The notes under the pieces: generated by a model
What the model was told of the DNA's origin: nothing
The model's database searches: none
Seen by the model: only the letters and a program-made list of their open reading frames with translations
Made by a program: the position numbers and the translations under genes
DNA from: Lutispora saccharofermentans
GTDB taxonomy: Bacteria; Bacillota; Clostridia; Lutisporales; Lutisporaceae
Direction: 5' to 3'
Length of the DNA stretch: 64,000 bases
Assembly (NCBI RefSeq): GCF_024363565.1
Contig: NZ_JAJEKE010000017.1
Location: 1-64,000, forward strand
Shown: piece by piece, positions 26,804 through 35,244 of the stretch
Position numbering within the stretch: position 1 is the first letter of the stretch
Layout: each line of letters starts with the position of its first letter

Positions 26804-27940
26804 TTAAAAAATATCATTGATTTTAAACCTGATCACAGGAATCAATATTGCCAATGCTAAACAAAAATAACCGTAGCTTAGGATGATGAATATATGTATT
26901 ATAGAAAATCCAGGCTTTATAAAAATCAAGCTCCCTATGATAAAAGCTACAATGTAGCCCAAGGCTATGCTGACCAGCAATATCAAAAATCCATGCAGCG
27001 AAAGCTTATTAAACAGCTTGATTCTTATTTTATCATCGCTTACGCCGAAGGTTTTCAGCATGTATATTTTTTCTTTTTCAGTTTTCAAATAATTGCCTAT
27101 GCCAAAAGCATATGTGGTTATACCGATCAACGTACACATTATGATCAATAAGCATGCTGAGTTCAGGTTATCTTTCAGCCAAGCCTCTATAAACAACAGC
27201 TGTTTATATTCACGGGCTTCATATATGTCTGATCCATATCTATCATACAATATTTTAGAGAGTTTGTCCCCACTATGATCTTTTTCAGCTTTTGGAACCA
27301 CTACCGATATCCAATTATTATCATAACTGTCTGAAGAAAATAAATCGTAGGGTATATAGCATACAGATTCATCATAAAAATACGGATCTTTCAGAATGCC
27401 TATCACCGACAGGCTTTTTGTGTTTCCTCCGATATTTATATCTACATTATTGCCTACAGTGTTTTTGGTATCAAATAAGTCTAATGAGGCCTTTTCATTG
27501 ATTACAACAACAGATTTGAGCGAAGACGCATCCTCATCATTTATCAAGCGCCCATATAATATTTTTTTGTTCTCAATATTCCAATAAGAATGATTTATCC
27601 CCACAGCTTTTATTTGAATATCCTTAACATCAGAAGACAGAGAGCCGGAGCCTTCACAAGCAAATATCAATTCCTCAACGTTATTGAGCTTTTCTTTGAA
27701 CTTATCTCCATCTTCCCAGTTCAGTACATTCTTTGATAATGCCAAGTTATCTTTATCCTTAAGCCCTGCCGATAAAATGCTTTTATCATATTTCTTATAG
27801 CAGGCTGTTGCATTTTCAGTTCCTCCCCGGTATATGGAAAAACTTGCAGTAAGCAAGACCAGTGCCGCAATTATTCCTATTGCGGGGAAAAACATGAATA
27901 TAGTATTGTCATGAATAAACTTAAATAAAGCTCTTCTCAT
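26804..27940 (-). CDS. FtsX/MacB-like ABC transporter permease
   Basis: About 378 residues. One N-terminal helix (about 14-36), a large extracytoplasmic domain of some 210 residues similar to the MacB periplasmic core (VVINEKASLDLFDT, NIGGNTKSLSVIGILKD), then three helices near 260-282, 312-334 and 345-368: the FtsX layout. The loop KIYMLKTFGVSDDKIRIKLF matches the cytoplasmic coupling region. The second ATG (27940) is used because AAGGGG lies 7 bases before it. Last gene of the seven-gene transporter block; with the adaptor and ATPase upstream it forms a MacAB-like trio. Substrate unknown. Confidence 0.82.
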   Translation of the reverse strand: MRRALFKFIHDNTIFMFFPAIGIIAALVLLTASFSIYRGGTENATACYKKYDKSILSAGLKDKDNLALSKNVLNWEDGDKFKEKLNNVEELIFACEGSGSLSSDVKDIQIKAVGINHSYWNIENKKILYGRLINDEDASSLKSVVVINEKASLDLFDTKNTVGNNVDINIGGNTKSLSVIGILKDPYFYDESVCYIPYDLFSSDSYDNNWISVVVPKAEKDHSGDKLSKILYDRYGSDIYEAREYKQLLFIEAWLKDNLNSACLLIIMCTLIGITTYAFGIGNYLKTEKEKIYMLKTFGVSDDKIRIKLFNKLSLHGFLILLVSIALGYIVAFIIGSLIFIKPGFSIIHIFIILSYGYFCLALAILIPVIRFKINDIF

Positions 27941-27960
27941 ATACATACCCCTTAATAATG

Positions 27961-28016
27961 ATTCTTTCAGCAGTCAGCAAAACAAGTTAAATTAAAGTTA
28001 TTGCAGTAAAATTAAT
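27961..28016 (+). repeat. Degenerate copy of the intergenic repeat
   Basis: Aligns with 58227-58298: the block around CTTTCAGCAGTCAG matches CTTTTATCAGTCAG, and TTAAATTAAAG(T/C)TATTGCAGT is shared, with a 16-base gap between them. It spans the stop codon of the ABC ATPase gene at 28012. Confidence 0.4.
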
Positions 28017-28650
28017 AATGAATAACTTTTTTAACCTCAGGCAAATACTCCGTAAAATCTGTAAAAACTATAACGGTTATGCCCTTTTCAGTGAATTTCG
28101 ATATCAATTCTGCTGCTTTGCCGTAATCAACAGGACCCAACCAAGAAAAAATATTGTCGACAATCAGCAATAGCGGATTATTTATAGCAGCTCTTGCAAA
28201 AGATACAATCACCTTCTCAAATTTGTTTAATTTCTCTATGCTAAGCATACATTTTTCTTCCATTTCCAATTCTTTCAATATGTTATGCCCTAATTCTTGG
28301 ACTTTCTCATGAGAGCAAATATTCTTCATCCAGAATGTCACGTTTTGGATCACATTCAAATCTTCAAAAAGTATGGGCTTGCTAAACACATAGCCTATTT
28401 TGCCGGCTCTGATAGCATCCAGCCTGCCATATTCCGCTAAATTTACATTTTCATAATCATATACATATTTACCCTTGCTTGGCCTTTCAAAGCAGCCAAG
28501 CACTCTTATAAAATCTCTTTTATCTTCCGTGCTAAGTCCTGTTATGCAGATCAAATCTCCCTTTTCTACAATCAGATTGATATCCTTTAAGCTGTCATTT
28601 ATTGTAAGATTATCAGCCCAAATAACCATGTCTTTTATTTGAGTAATCAT
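28012..28650 (-). CDS. ABC-transporter ATPase homologue with degenerate nucleotide-binding motifs
   Basis: 212 residues, normal length for a MacB/LolD-type ATPase, with recognisable scaffold (INLIVEKGDLICITG, CFERPSKGKYVYD, DLNVIQNVTFWM). Every catalytic motif is altered: Walker A reads GLSTEDKRD (38-46; Lys kept, glycines lost), the Q-loop position is Ser90, the signature is KLNKFEKVIV in place of LSGGQ, Walker B ends Asp-Asn instead of Asp-Glu (165-166), and the H-loop His is absent. The frame is uninterrupted, so this is a maintained pseudo-ATPase rather than a decayed gene. Overlaps the adaptor stop by 4 bases. It may work as a structural partner, or borrow energy from the intact ATPases upstream. 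Confidence 0.8.
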   Translation of the reverse strand: MITQIKDMVIWADNLTINDSLKDINLIVEKGDLICITGLSTEDKRDFIRVLGCFERPSKGKYVYDYENVNLAEYGRLDAIRAGKIGYVFSKPILFEDLNVIQNVTFWMKNICSHEKVQELGHNILKELEMEEKCMLSIEKLNKFEKVIVSFARAAINNPLLLIVDNIFSWLGPVDYGKAAELISKFTEKGITVIVFTDFTEYLPEVKKVIHY

Positions 28651-29951
28651 CTAATCTCATACCTCCACAATCTGAAGGAATTCTTTTCTCTCATCCTTTC
28701 AGAAGGATTTACAATATATTGATCTCCGCTTATGACGCCTTTAGTGATCTCAACATCAAAATCGGTCTTAATCCCAGTTTCTACATAAGTTTTGTTAGCT
28801 ATGCCGTCTTTTAAAATATATATGAACTCATTATCATCTCTATCTTTAACTATAGCCCTATAATCAACCGTTACAGCATTTTCTTTACTGTTGAATATCA
28901 GCTTAACACTAGCCTTATAACCTACTTTGGCAACAGGGTCAGGATTATTAATCTGCACCTTCACTTTCAAGCCTGTCTCTCTTCCTGAAGAAGGGTCTGT
29001 GCTTGCAACCTCATCAATGCTGTAAACACTGCCGTATAGCTTGTTCTTTTCTACGCCCGGCATTGTAATTTCAGCAATGTCGCCCAGCTTAATATATGAT
29101 GCATATCTTTGATTTACCATGATATCTATATAAAGCTCTGACAAATCATAGATTGATATATGTGGTCCATTTGAATTGACCTTTTCACCTTCTTTTAATT
29201 CCAGATTAATGACTTTACCATCGATGGATGCAGTATTTGTCTCCTTTGCTTTATTATATAATTCGCGAAGCTGCAGCTTTATCAGTTCCATATTATTTGA
29301 CAGGCTTTCTTCATCGTTCCTTTTATTCTTATCATAATTCAATACAAATTCTTCATTTTTTTCTTTGTCCAGCTCGAATTCTTTCTCCATAAGCTCAAGC
29401 TCAGCAGAAGCTTTTTTATAGTTATACTCCTCAGCTTCCAAATCTTTTTTTGAAAGATAGCCTTTTTCATACATCGACCGGCTTACATCCAAATTCTCTT
29501 TTATCTCCTCTATATTGGCCCTGAGCTTCATAATGTTTAACTCTGATTCTTCTAAAGCTAACATATTTTGGGCATTATCTTTTTGCAGGCTTGCAGTTCT
29601 GGCAGTCTGGAGTTCCAATTCGGCCTTTTTCAACTCAATTTCTTTGCTTTTTATATTCATTTCAAGGCTGTTGTCATCTATTTCGAATAGGGTTTCTCCT
29701 TTATTAACAATGCTGTTTTTTTCTATGTATAGCTTTTTTATGAGTTGACCTCCGGCCACGGTTATATCTTCTCTGGCTTTGGCCTCAACAGTCCCGCTTA
29801 CCACTATGGATTGCACCAGATCTCTTTTCGCTGCATAGGAAACACTGGTCTTTTCTAATCTCATAGCAGGTTCAATTATATATACTACCGAAGTGATAAA
29901 CAAAATCAGGGCCACTGCCAGTACAAATTTAATATAACTTTTAAACTTCAT
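28647..29951 (-). CDS. HlyD/MacA-like membrane-fusion adaptor protein
   Basis: 434 residues. N-terminal membrane anchor (about 8-25), first biotinyl-lipoyl half (GTVEAKAREDITVAGGQLI), a long coiled-coil hairpin (about 90-235), second lipoyl half and beta-barrel (SIDGKVINLELKEGEKV, KVGYKASVKLIF). Adaptors of this type link an ABC permease with an outer partner in Gram-negatives; in Gram-positives they accompany FtsX/MacB-type permeases exporting peptides or toxins. Starts 30 bases after the OppD-like gene, continuing the block. Confidence 0.88.
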   Translation of the reverse strand: MKFKSYIKFVLAVALILFITSVVYIIEPAMRLEKTSVSYAAKRDLVQSIVVSGTVEAKAREDITVAGGQLIKKLYIEKNSIVNKGETLFEIDDNSLEMNIKSKEIELKKAELELQTARTASLQKDNAQNMLALEESELNIMKLRANIEEIKENLDVSRSMYEKGYLSKKDLEAEEYNYKKASAELELMEKEFELDKEKNEEFVLNYDKNKRNDEESLSNNMELIKLQLRELYNKAKETNTASIDGKVINLELKEGEKVNSNGPHISIYDLSELYIDIMVNQRYASYIKLGDIAEITMPGVEKNKLYGSVYSIDEVASTDPSSGRETGLKVKVQINNPDPVAKVGYKASVKLIFNSKENAVTVDYRAIVKDRDDNEFIYILKDGIANKTYVETGIKTDFDVEITKGVISGDQYIVNPSERMREKNSFRLWRYEIR

Positions 29952-29981
29952 ATGATTTACCCCCTACAGCATTTATTTAAA

Positions 29982-30944
29982 TCAATACAACCAGCATCTT
30001 ACTCTTCTGTCTTCATTTATCTGTATCAAATCCGGCATTTTGTCTCTGCAAACGGGCTTTGCTTCAGAGCATCTGTCATGGAATCTGCAGCCTGAAGGAT
30101 AGTTAGCAATGCTTGGCACATAGCCGGGTATGGAAGAAAGCTCATCCCTCGATATATCAATTCTTGGAATGCAATTCATCAGCCCAATCGTATAAGGATG
30201 AAGAGGCTCTTCAAATAAGGATTGCACTGATGATTCTTCCATAACCTTGCCGCAATACATCACGATGGCCCTCTCGGCATATTGGGCAACCAATCCCAAA
30301 TCATGGGTTATGAGCAAAACAGACATTCCAATTCTATTTTTCATATCTTGCAGCGTATTCATGATTTCAGCTTGTATGGACACATCCAATGCAGTAGTCG
30401 GCTCATCCGCAATAAGGAGCTTGGGTTTGCAGCTTAAAGCCATCGCAATCATTATTCTTTGGCGCATACCCCCACTGAAAGATCCCGGCAAATCTCTATA
30501 CCTTTGAGGCGAATCAGGAATGCCTACTTCCTCCATAAGCTTAATAGAAATTTCTTTACTATCCTTGCGTGAAGCCATCTTATGTATCAACAAACTCTCT
30601 CTGATCTGCTCTCCTACTGAAATGGCAGGATTTAGAGTGCTCATCGGATCTTGATAGATCATTGAGATATCCTTGCCTCTTATTTTAGATAGTTTTTTTT
30701 CCTTCATATTCAAAATATCCTGTCCATCAAATATGATCTCCCCGTTCATCACCCTTCCGCTTTCATAGCCAATCAAGCCCATTACCGACAATGCTGTCAC
30801 ACTCTTTCCGCTTCCGGATTCACCAACTAAGGCGACTATTTTCTTCCTTGGTATATCAAAGCTGACACCGTCAACAGCATTTATTAATTTATCCTTCATT
30901 AAGAAAGAAACCTGCAGATCTTTTATTTCTAATAGAGGCTTCAT
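29982..30944 (-). CDS. OppD/DppD-like peptide ABC transporter ATPase
   Basis: 320 residues. Intact motifs: Walker A GESGSGKSVTA, Q-loop SMIYQDPMSTLNP, signature SFSGGMRQRIMIA, Walker B LLIADEPTTALD, H-loop LLITHDLG. The C-terminal oligopeptide-transporter extension has the cysteine pattern CRFHDRCSEAKPVCRDKMP seen in OppD/DppD. Its start overlaps the fusion permease stop by 4 bases. With the OppF-like protein it would drive the two permeases of this block. No solute-binding protein is encoded in the block. Confidence 0.93.
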   Translation of the reverse strand: MKPLLEIKDLQVSFLMKDKLINAVDGVSFDIPRKKIVALVGESGSGKSVTALSVMGLIGYESGRVMNGEIIFDGQDILNMKEKKLSKIRGKDISMIYQDPMSTLNPAISVGEQIRESLLIHKMASRKDSKEISIKLMEEVGIPDSPQRYRDLPGSFSGGMRQRIMIAMALSCKPKLLIADEPTTALDVSIQAEIMNTLQDMKNRIGMSVLLITHDLGLVAQYAERAIVMYCGKVMEESSVQSLFEEPLHPYTIGLMNCIPRIDISRDELSSIPGYVPSIANYPSGCRFHDRCSEAKPVCRDKMPDLIQINEDRRVRCWLY

Positions 30945-33292
30945 TGTTTATTTCCTCCCGTGAAAGAATATATGATGGTATCCAACAGCATCTGACCCGT
31001 CTGCCTGAGCTTTACAGAATCTATTTCATCAATGCTGTCTTGCTGTGTCATTGCAATCTCATCTGATATATAACTGTCCAATATCATTGGCTGGCTTTCT
31101 CTGCTGGTGAAATCAATCGCTGCAGGGCTATATAACCCTCCGAATAAAAGCTTCACCTCATTTTTTTTGGCGTTTTCTTTCAACATCTTAACAAATTTTT
31201 GCTCTTGCTTGTTATTGGGAAAAATTTTCGAGTTATCCACAAGCAATTTGTTTGTACCTTTGTAGCCCAAATTCATTAAATCTATATAAAGTATCCTTTT
31301 ATTTTTATTGATTATATATTTATAAAAAAAGTGTTTAGATCCTCTATCATGGGTCATATTGCCATCCCAAAAAGCAAAAACTATGCTCCGATCCGGCTTA
31401 ACCCCGCTCTCTGAAATTGCTCTGGCTATCTCCAGAGATACTGCAGCTCCTGCTGCTCTTCCGGCGGCAGGATATTTAACATCCTGGTCGTAGCCCACTC
31501 CATCCAGATTGCTCCCGATAACAACAAACTCATTATTCTTGCTTTTATCTGCACCGGGAATATATCCAATGACGCTTCTTGCGGCTACATTTTGTTTTTT
31601 CTCAATATTAACAGTAATTCGCACCTTGCATTTACCCATCCTCATCAATCGATCTCCCGCCTCCGAAGACAAAGACAATGTTAATACATCATTAAAGGTT
31701 TTGTTGATGATATCGCTTTTATATTTTGTATCCCTGCTTGTCCAGTCATCAATATATATTATAGCACCGGGCTTTGCATAAAAGGATAGGGCATCATTTA
31801 AGGAAGTAAACATTCTTGGATCCATATATCTTGCATCTATAATAAGAGCCTTTCCCTTGTAACGCTCAGCATTAAGTTCTATTTCTCTGACCTCAAACCT
31901 CCTCATTTCAAACAATTCAATATCTAATATGCCATCATAGGAATTACTGGAAGTCACCATATAATCCTCTCTGAATTTAAATAATAATTCTTCAGGCCTA
32001 TCATCATCTATCAATCTGAACTCTGCATTCTTTATATTAAATACTTCTTCAACCGCATTCTCATGTACATATTCCCCGTCAAAAGCTTCTAAGCCATATT
32101 CTTGAAGCTTACCGGTAATATAACCGGAAACATGGCTGTCTTTATTGCTGAAGCCTGTCAAGCGGCCTTCGTACTTCTCTGAAGTAAGCTCAGACATAAT
32201 CCTCATCACATTGTTATCATCAAATTTATACGGGCTCTTAAACTGGGGAAAAAACACTATTAAAAAAACAAAACAGTAAAAAGCGAGCTTTCGTATAACA
32301 CTTTTTCTATATTTATCGAAATTTCTTATTTCATGGACCAGCCTTATAGGTGATAAAAAAGAAGGAATTGCTCTGATAAATGTGATCACTTTTGAGTTTT
32401 CTTTTTCAAACTCTATTTTTAAACCTTCTCCTGTCATATTAAAGCCAATTATACTCAATGCAAAGGCTATAGACGGAAATAATACAAGGTAGCTGTTTTC
32501 TCCCCTGTAGAAATATTTTGAAAAAGCCAGCATAGAAGTCCAATCAAACTCTAAAGGAACTCTTAATTCCCCTTCTGAATTTTCATAGCCCCCGCTGAAT
32601 GCCAATCCAAAAACGCCTAATTGGCATAGAGTCAGCAATACTAAAGCAGTTTCAAGGAAAAATAATACAAGCATTGAGGGTATTAAATGAGGCAAAATAT
32701 TTTGCAATGCAATCTCTAATTTATTCTTTCCAATGGCAATTTCTCCTTCGATAAAGTCCTGATGGAGTATTTCATCAATCCTCGCCCTGAGCATATGAGC
32801 TAACTTGCTCCAGCCCAGCACCGAAAGCAAAACCATATTTGTATAGCTGGTGCTTTTGAATATCTCTTGAAATAAACTGATCCGCGATAAAACAATGATT
32901 ACAATTATCAGCGGAAAGGCGCTGAACATGGTGTTGAAGAAGCTTATAAAGTTATTGGCGAATCTTACCTTATATGCTGCTGCTATTGATAAGGGCAAAG
33001 CTATCATCAGCCTTATTGCGGCTATGCTCAATGCCGAGAATATAGTCAATCTGCTCCCATATACTATTAAGCTTTTCACATCTCTGCCTCTGTGATCCGT
33101 TCCAAAAGGATATTCTTCGTTGGGCGGAATAGGAGGCACGGTTATTGTGCCCTTGCCGTTTTCATTTGAATACTGAAGCCTTTCTCTCCCATAGGGATCT
33201 GCATCGGAGAAATACTCCGGGTAAAAACACATTGAAAGAAAGAATAACAAAATTGCTGCACCAATAAAAAGGGATACATTTATTCTTCTCAT
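30941..33292 (-). CDS. OppC/DppC-like ABC permease fused to an inactive M28-peptidase-like domain
   Basis: 783 residues in one uninterrupted frame. Residues 1-290 form an OppC-type permease (N-terminal helix 8-24; YPFGTDHRGRDVKSL; an EAA-like loop IAIGKNKLEIALQNILPHL at 186-203). A seventh helix at about 335-350 should place the rest outside the cell. Residues 360-783 resemble M28 aminopeptidases: start RIMSELTSEKYEGRLTGFS, a PA-like insert (about 440-560) and a core near 570-770. The metal site is nearly gone: GSNLD (593-597) replaces GAHYD, Gly-Arg replaces the Asp-Asn (611-612), Asn-Met replaces the Glu-Glu pair (645-646), and the later Asp and His are missing. It may bind peptide instead of cutting it. 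Overlaps its neighbours by 4 bases on both sides. Confidence 0.85.
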   Translation of the reverse strand: MRRINVSLFIGAAILLFFLSMCFYPEYFSDADPYGRERLQYSNENGKGTITVPPIPPNEEYPFGTDHRGRDVKSLIVYGSRLTIFSALSIAAIRLMIALPLSIAAAYKVRFANNFISFFNTMFSAFPLIIVIIVLSRISLFQEIFKSTSYTNMVLLSVLGWSKLAHMLRARIDEILHQDFIEGEIAIGKNKLEIALQNILPHLIPSMLVLFFLETALVLLTLCQLGVFGLAFSGGYENSEGELRVPLEFDWTSMLAFSKYFYRGENSYLVLFPSIAFALSIIGFNMTGEGLKIEFEKENSKVITFIRAIPSFLSPIRLVHEIRNFDKYRKSVIRKLAFYCFVFLIVFFPQFKSPYKFDDNNVMRIMSELTSEKYEGRLTGFSNKDSHVSGYITGKLQEYGLEAFDGEYVHENAVEEVFNIKNAEFRLIDDDRPEELLFKFREDYMVTSSNSYDGILDIELFEMRRFEVREIELNAERYKGKALIIDARYMDPRMFTSLNDALSFYAKPGAIIYIDDWTSRDTKYKSDIINKTFNDVLTLSLSSEAGDRLMRMGKCKVRITVNIEKKQNVAARSVIGYIPGADKSKNNEFVVIGSNLDGVGYDQDVKYPAAGRAAGAAVSLEIARAISESGVKPDRSIVFAFWDGNMTHDRGSKHFFYKYIINKNKRILYIDLMNLGYKGTNKLLVDNSKIFPNNKQEQKFVKMLKENAKKNEVKLLFGGLYSPAAIDFTSRESQPMILDSYISDEIAMTQQDSIDEIDSVKLRQTGQMLLDTIIYSFTGGNKQ

Positions 33293-34200
33293 ACCGCTTC
33301 CCCCCTATAGGATCTCTTTATAATCATATTTATTAAACCGAATAATCCGTTTAAGGCAAAGTAAATAAAACCGATTAAAATAATAATAATTGCAGAGCTT
33401 CTGGCATCGCGCATGGTGATATGATTCATAAGAGCAGTAGTTAATCCGGGGTAAGAAAAAACATATTCTACAATCAAAGTGTTGCTTATTATTAATGATG
33501 ATGTGTTCGGCAATCCCTCGACAATAGTTCTTATTGCATTTCTCATGACATGGTTCCATAGAATTCTGTGCGAAGAGCACCCTTTGCCTCTTGCAGCAAG
33601 TATATAATGTTTTTTAAAGCATTCCTCCACTGCCAGCGCAGTGATTCTTGCAATATAAAAAGCAGGTAGTATTGACAATACAATTATGGGCAGAAAAGAA
33701 TGGCTTATTGTTTTTGATCCAGCAACCTTGAATATATGTATGCCTTTTTGATTTAACCAAATCGCAAAGCCCTGCATGATTGCAGCTATCAAAACATCGG
33801 GAAGAGATATGGGCAATATGGAGGTAAGGATTTTTAATGAAGAACTGCTTTTTTTGCCTTTATTGCTGTCTATTATTCCTTTTAATATTCCAAAAATCAA
33901 TGCTATGGTTATAGAGGCAGAAAGAAGTAAAGCAGTTTTCCCGGAAGCTCTATACAGCAGCTCCACTAATGACTTCCCCTTAATATTCTCTCCAATATTA
34001 AATTCCAAAAGAGAAACAAATATAGAATTGCTCCTTTTGAGAATCATACTGACAGGATAATTAGAAACAATCCTGCCGCTTTTAATTTCCCATTTATAGC
34101 TGGTCGGAATAGAAAAGATAAAAATACTTATGTAAGTGAAAGCTATTAGGATAATCATCCCATAAAACATTTTTTTAATAATATGTCTCACTCTATTCAA
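33289..34200 (-). CDS. OppB/DppB-like ABC transporter permease
   Basis: About 303 residues, six predicted helices. Typical binding_protein_dependent_transport core: an EAA-like loop around YILAARGKGCSSHRILWNHV and the end segment IVEYVFSYPGLTTALMNH. The TTG start at 34200 is used because AAAGGTGG lies 7 bases upstream; the open frame runs on to 34260 into the preceding gene without a site. Pairs with the fusion permease to form the membrane channel. Confidence 0.9.
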   Translation of the reverse strand: MNRVRHIIKKMFYGMIILIAFTYISIFIFSIPTSYKWEIKSGRIVSNYPVSMILKRSNSIFVSLLEFNIGENIKGKSLVELLYRASGKTALLLSASITIALIFGILKGIIDSNKGKKSSSSLKILTSILPISLPDVLIAAIMQGFAIWLNQKGIHIFKVAGSKTISHSFLPIIVLSILPAFYIARITALAVEECFKKHYILAARGKGCSSHRILWNHVMRNAIRTIVEGLPNTSSLIISNTLIVEYVFSYPGLTTALMNHITMRDARSSAIIIILIGFIYFALNGLFGLINMIIKRSYRGEAV

Positions 34201-34213
34201 TGTAAAACCACCT

Positions 34214-35179
34214 TTAACTGTAAGTAAGATGACATGCCACTGCATGGCTTGATGAAACATTCATCAAAAAAGGTTTTTTGTTTTTACATATATCTGAAGC
34301 TTCGTAGCATCTTGGGTGAAAAGGGCATCCATCGGGTACATTGATCGGGCTCGGTATCTCATCCTTTAGCGCAATGGTATTATTTCTTCTGTTAGGATCA
34401 GGAATGGGAGCCGAAGAAATTAATGCCTTTGTGTAGGGATGTTTGCATTCATCAAACACCGTCTTTACATCTCCGTATTCGACAATATTGCCTAAGTACA
34501 TCACGGCAACCTTATCAGAAACGTGCCTTATTACGTTTAAGCCGTGAGCAATAAATAAATAGGATACCTTTATTTCTCTTTGGAGCTCACAAAGCAAATT
34601 TAGTATTTGGGATTGAACTGATACGTCCAAAGCAGAAACCGGCTCATCACAAATAATAAATTTGGGTTTTACGGCTATGGCTTTTGCTATGCCAATCCTC
34701 TGCCTTTGACCGCCGCTGAATTCGTGAGGGAACTTGTCCATATCGCTTTCGCTCAGCCCCACCATATTAAGAAGCCTCTTGACTTCATTATTGTAATCAT
34801 ATTTGGATACGATCTTATGTATGCTCAGCGGCTCAGTCAAAATATCTCTTATTGTCATTTTCGGATCTAATGCTGCATATGGATTTTGAAATACGACTTG
34901 AATGCTTTTTCTTAATTCTCTCATCTCTTTATGATTTAGGCTGCTCAAGCTTTTACCTTCCAGAAAAATTTCGCCTGAGGTGGGTTTTATAAGGTTTAAT
35001 ATGAGCTTTCCCGTGGTCGTTTTGCCGGAACCGCTTTCGCCTACCAAGCCCAAGGTTTCACCCTGATGGATGGAAAATGATATGCCATCTACGGCTTTCA
35101 CAAACTTGCTTTGCCGAGCCTTGGCATCATAAATCTCATAATATTTTTTTAGATCAACTACTCTCACTATTTCCTGCAA
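34214..35179 (-). CDS. OppF/DppF-like peptide ABC transporter ATPase
   Basis: 321 residues. Walker A GESGSGKTTTG, Q-loop QVVFQNPYAALDP, signature EFSGGQRQRIGIA, Walker B FIICDEPVSALD, H-loop LFIAHGLN (the family's His is present). C-terminal CPFHPRCYEASDICKNKKP is the oligopeptide-transporter extension. TTG start with AGAGGTGA 6 bases upstream. First gene of the seven-gene block, 65 bases after pheT; a hairpin lies in that gap. Confidence 0.93.
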   Translation of the reverse strand: MQEIVRVVDLKKYYEIYDAKARQSKFVKAVDGISFSIHQGETLGLVGESGSGKTTTGKLILNLIKPTSGEIFLEGKSLSSLNHKEMRELRKSIQVVFQNPYAALDPKMTIRDILTEPLSIHKIVSKYDYNNEVKRLLNMVGLSESDMDKFPHEFSGGQRQRIGIAKAIAVKPKFIICDEPVSALDVSVQSQILNLLCELQREIKVSYLFIAHGLNVIRHVSDKVAVMYLGNIVEYGDVKTVFDECKHPYTKALISSAPIPDPNRRNNTIALKDEIPSPINVPDGCPFHPRCYEASDICKNKKPFLMNVSSSHAVACHLTYS

Positions 35180-35204
35180 AGCACTTCACCTCTCACCATA
35201 AGCA

Positions 35205-35235
35205 GGTGACATAGATGCTGCTCATCCATGCCACC
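35205..35235 (-). promoter_or_regulatory. Stem-loop between pheT and the transporter block
   Basis: A 13-bp stem with two G-U pairs and a 5-base loop (arms 35205-35217 and 35223-35235). No T-run follows, so it looks more like a processing or attenuating structure than a full terminator. Confidence 0.4.
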
Positions 35236-35244
35236 TTAATAATA

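Noticed and set aside
28012..28650. Calling the degenerate ATPase a pseudogene
   Set aside because: No stop or frameshift, normal length, and translational coupling to its neighbour argue for a maintained protein.
30941..33292. Active aminopeptidase function for the M28-like domain
   Set aside because: Nearly all expected metal ligands are replaced, so catalysis is not supported by the sequence.
33305..33580. 91-codon minus-strand frame inside the OppB-like permease gene
   Set aside because: It overlaps a clear permease in another frame, has no ribosome site of its own and reads as low-quality protein.
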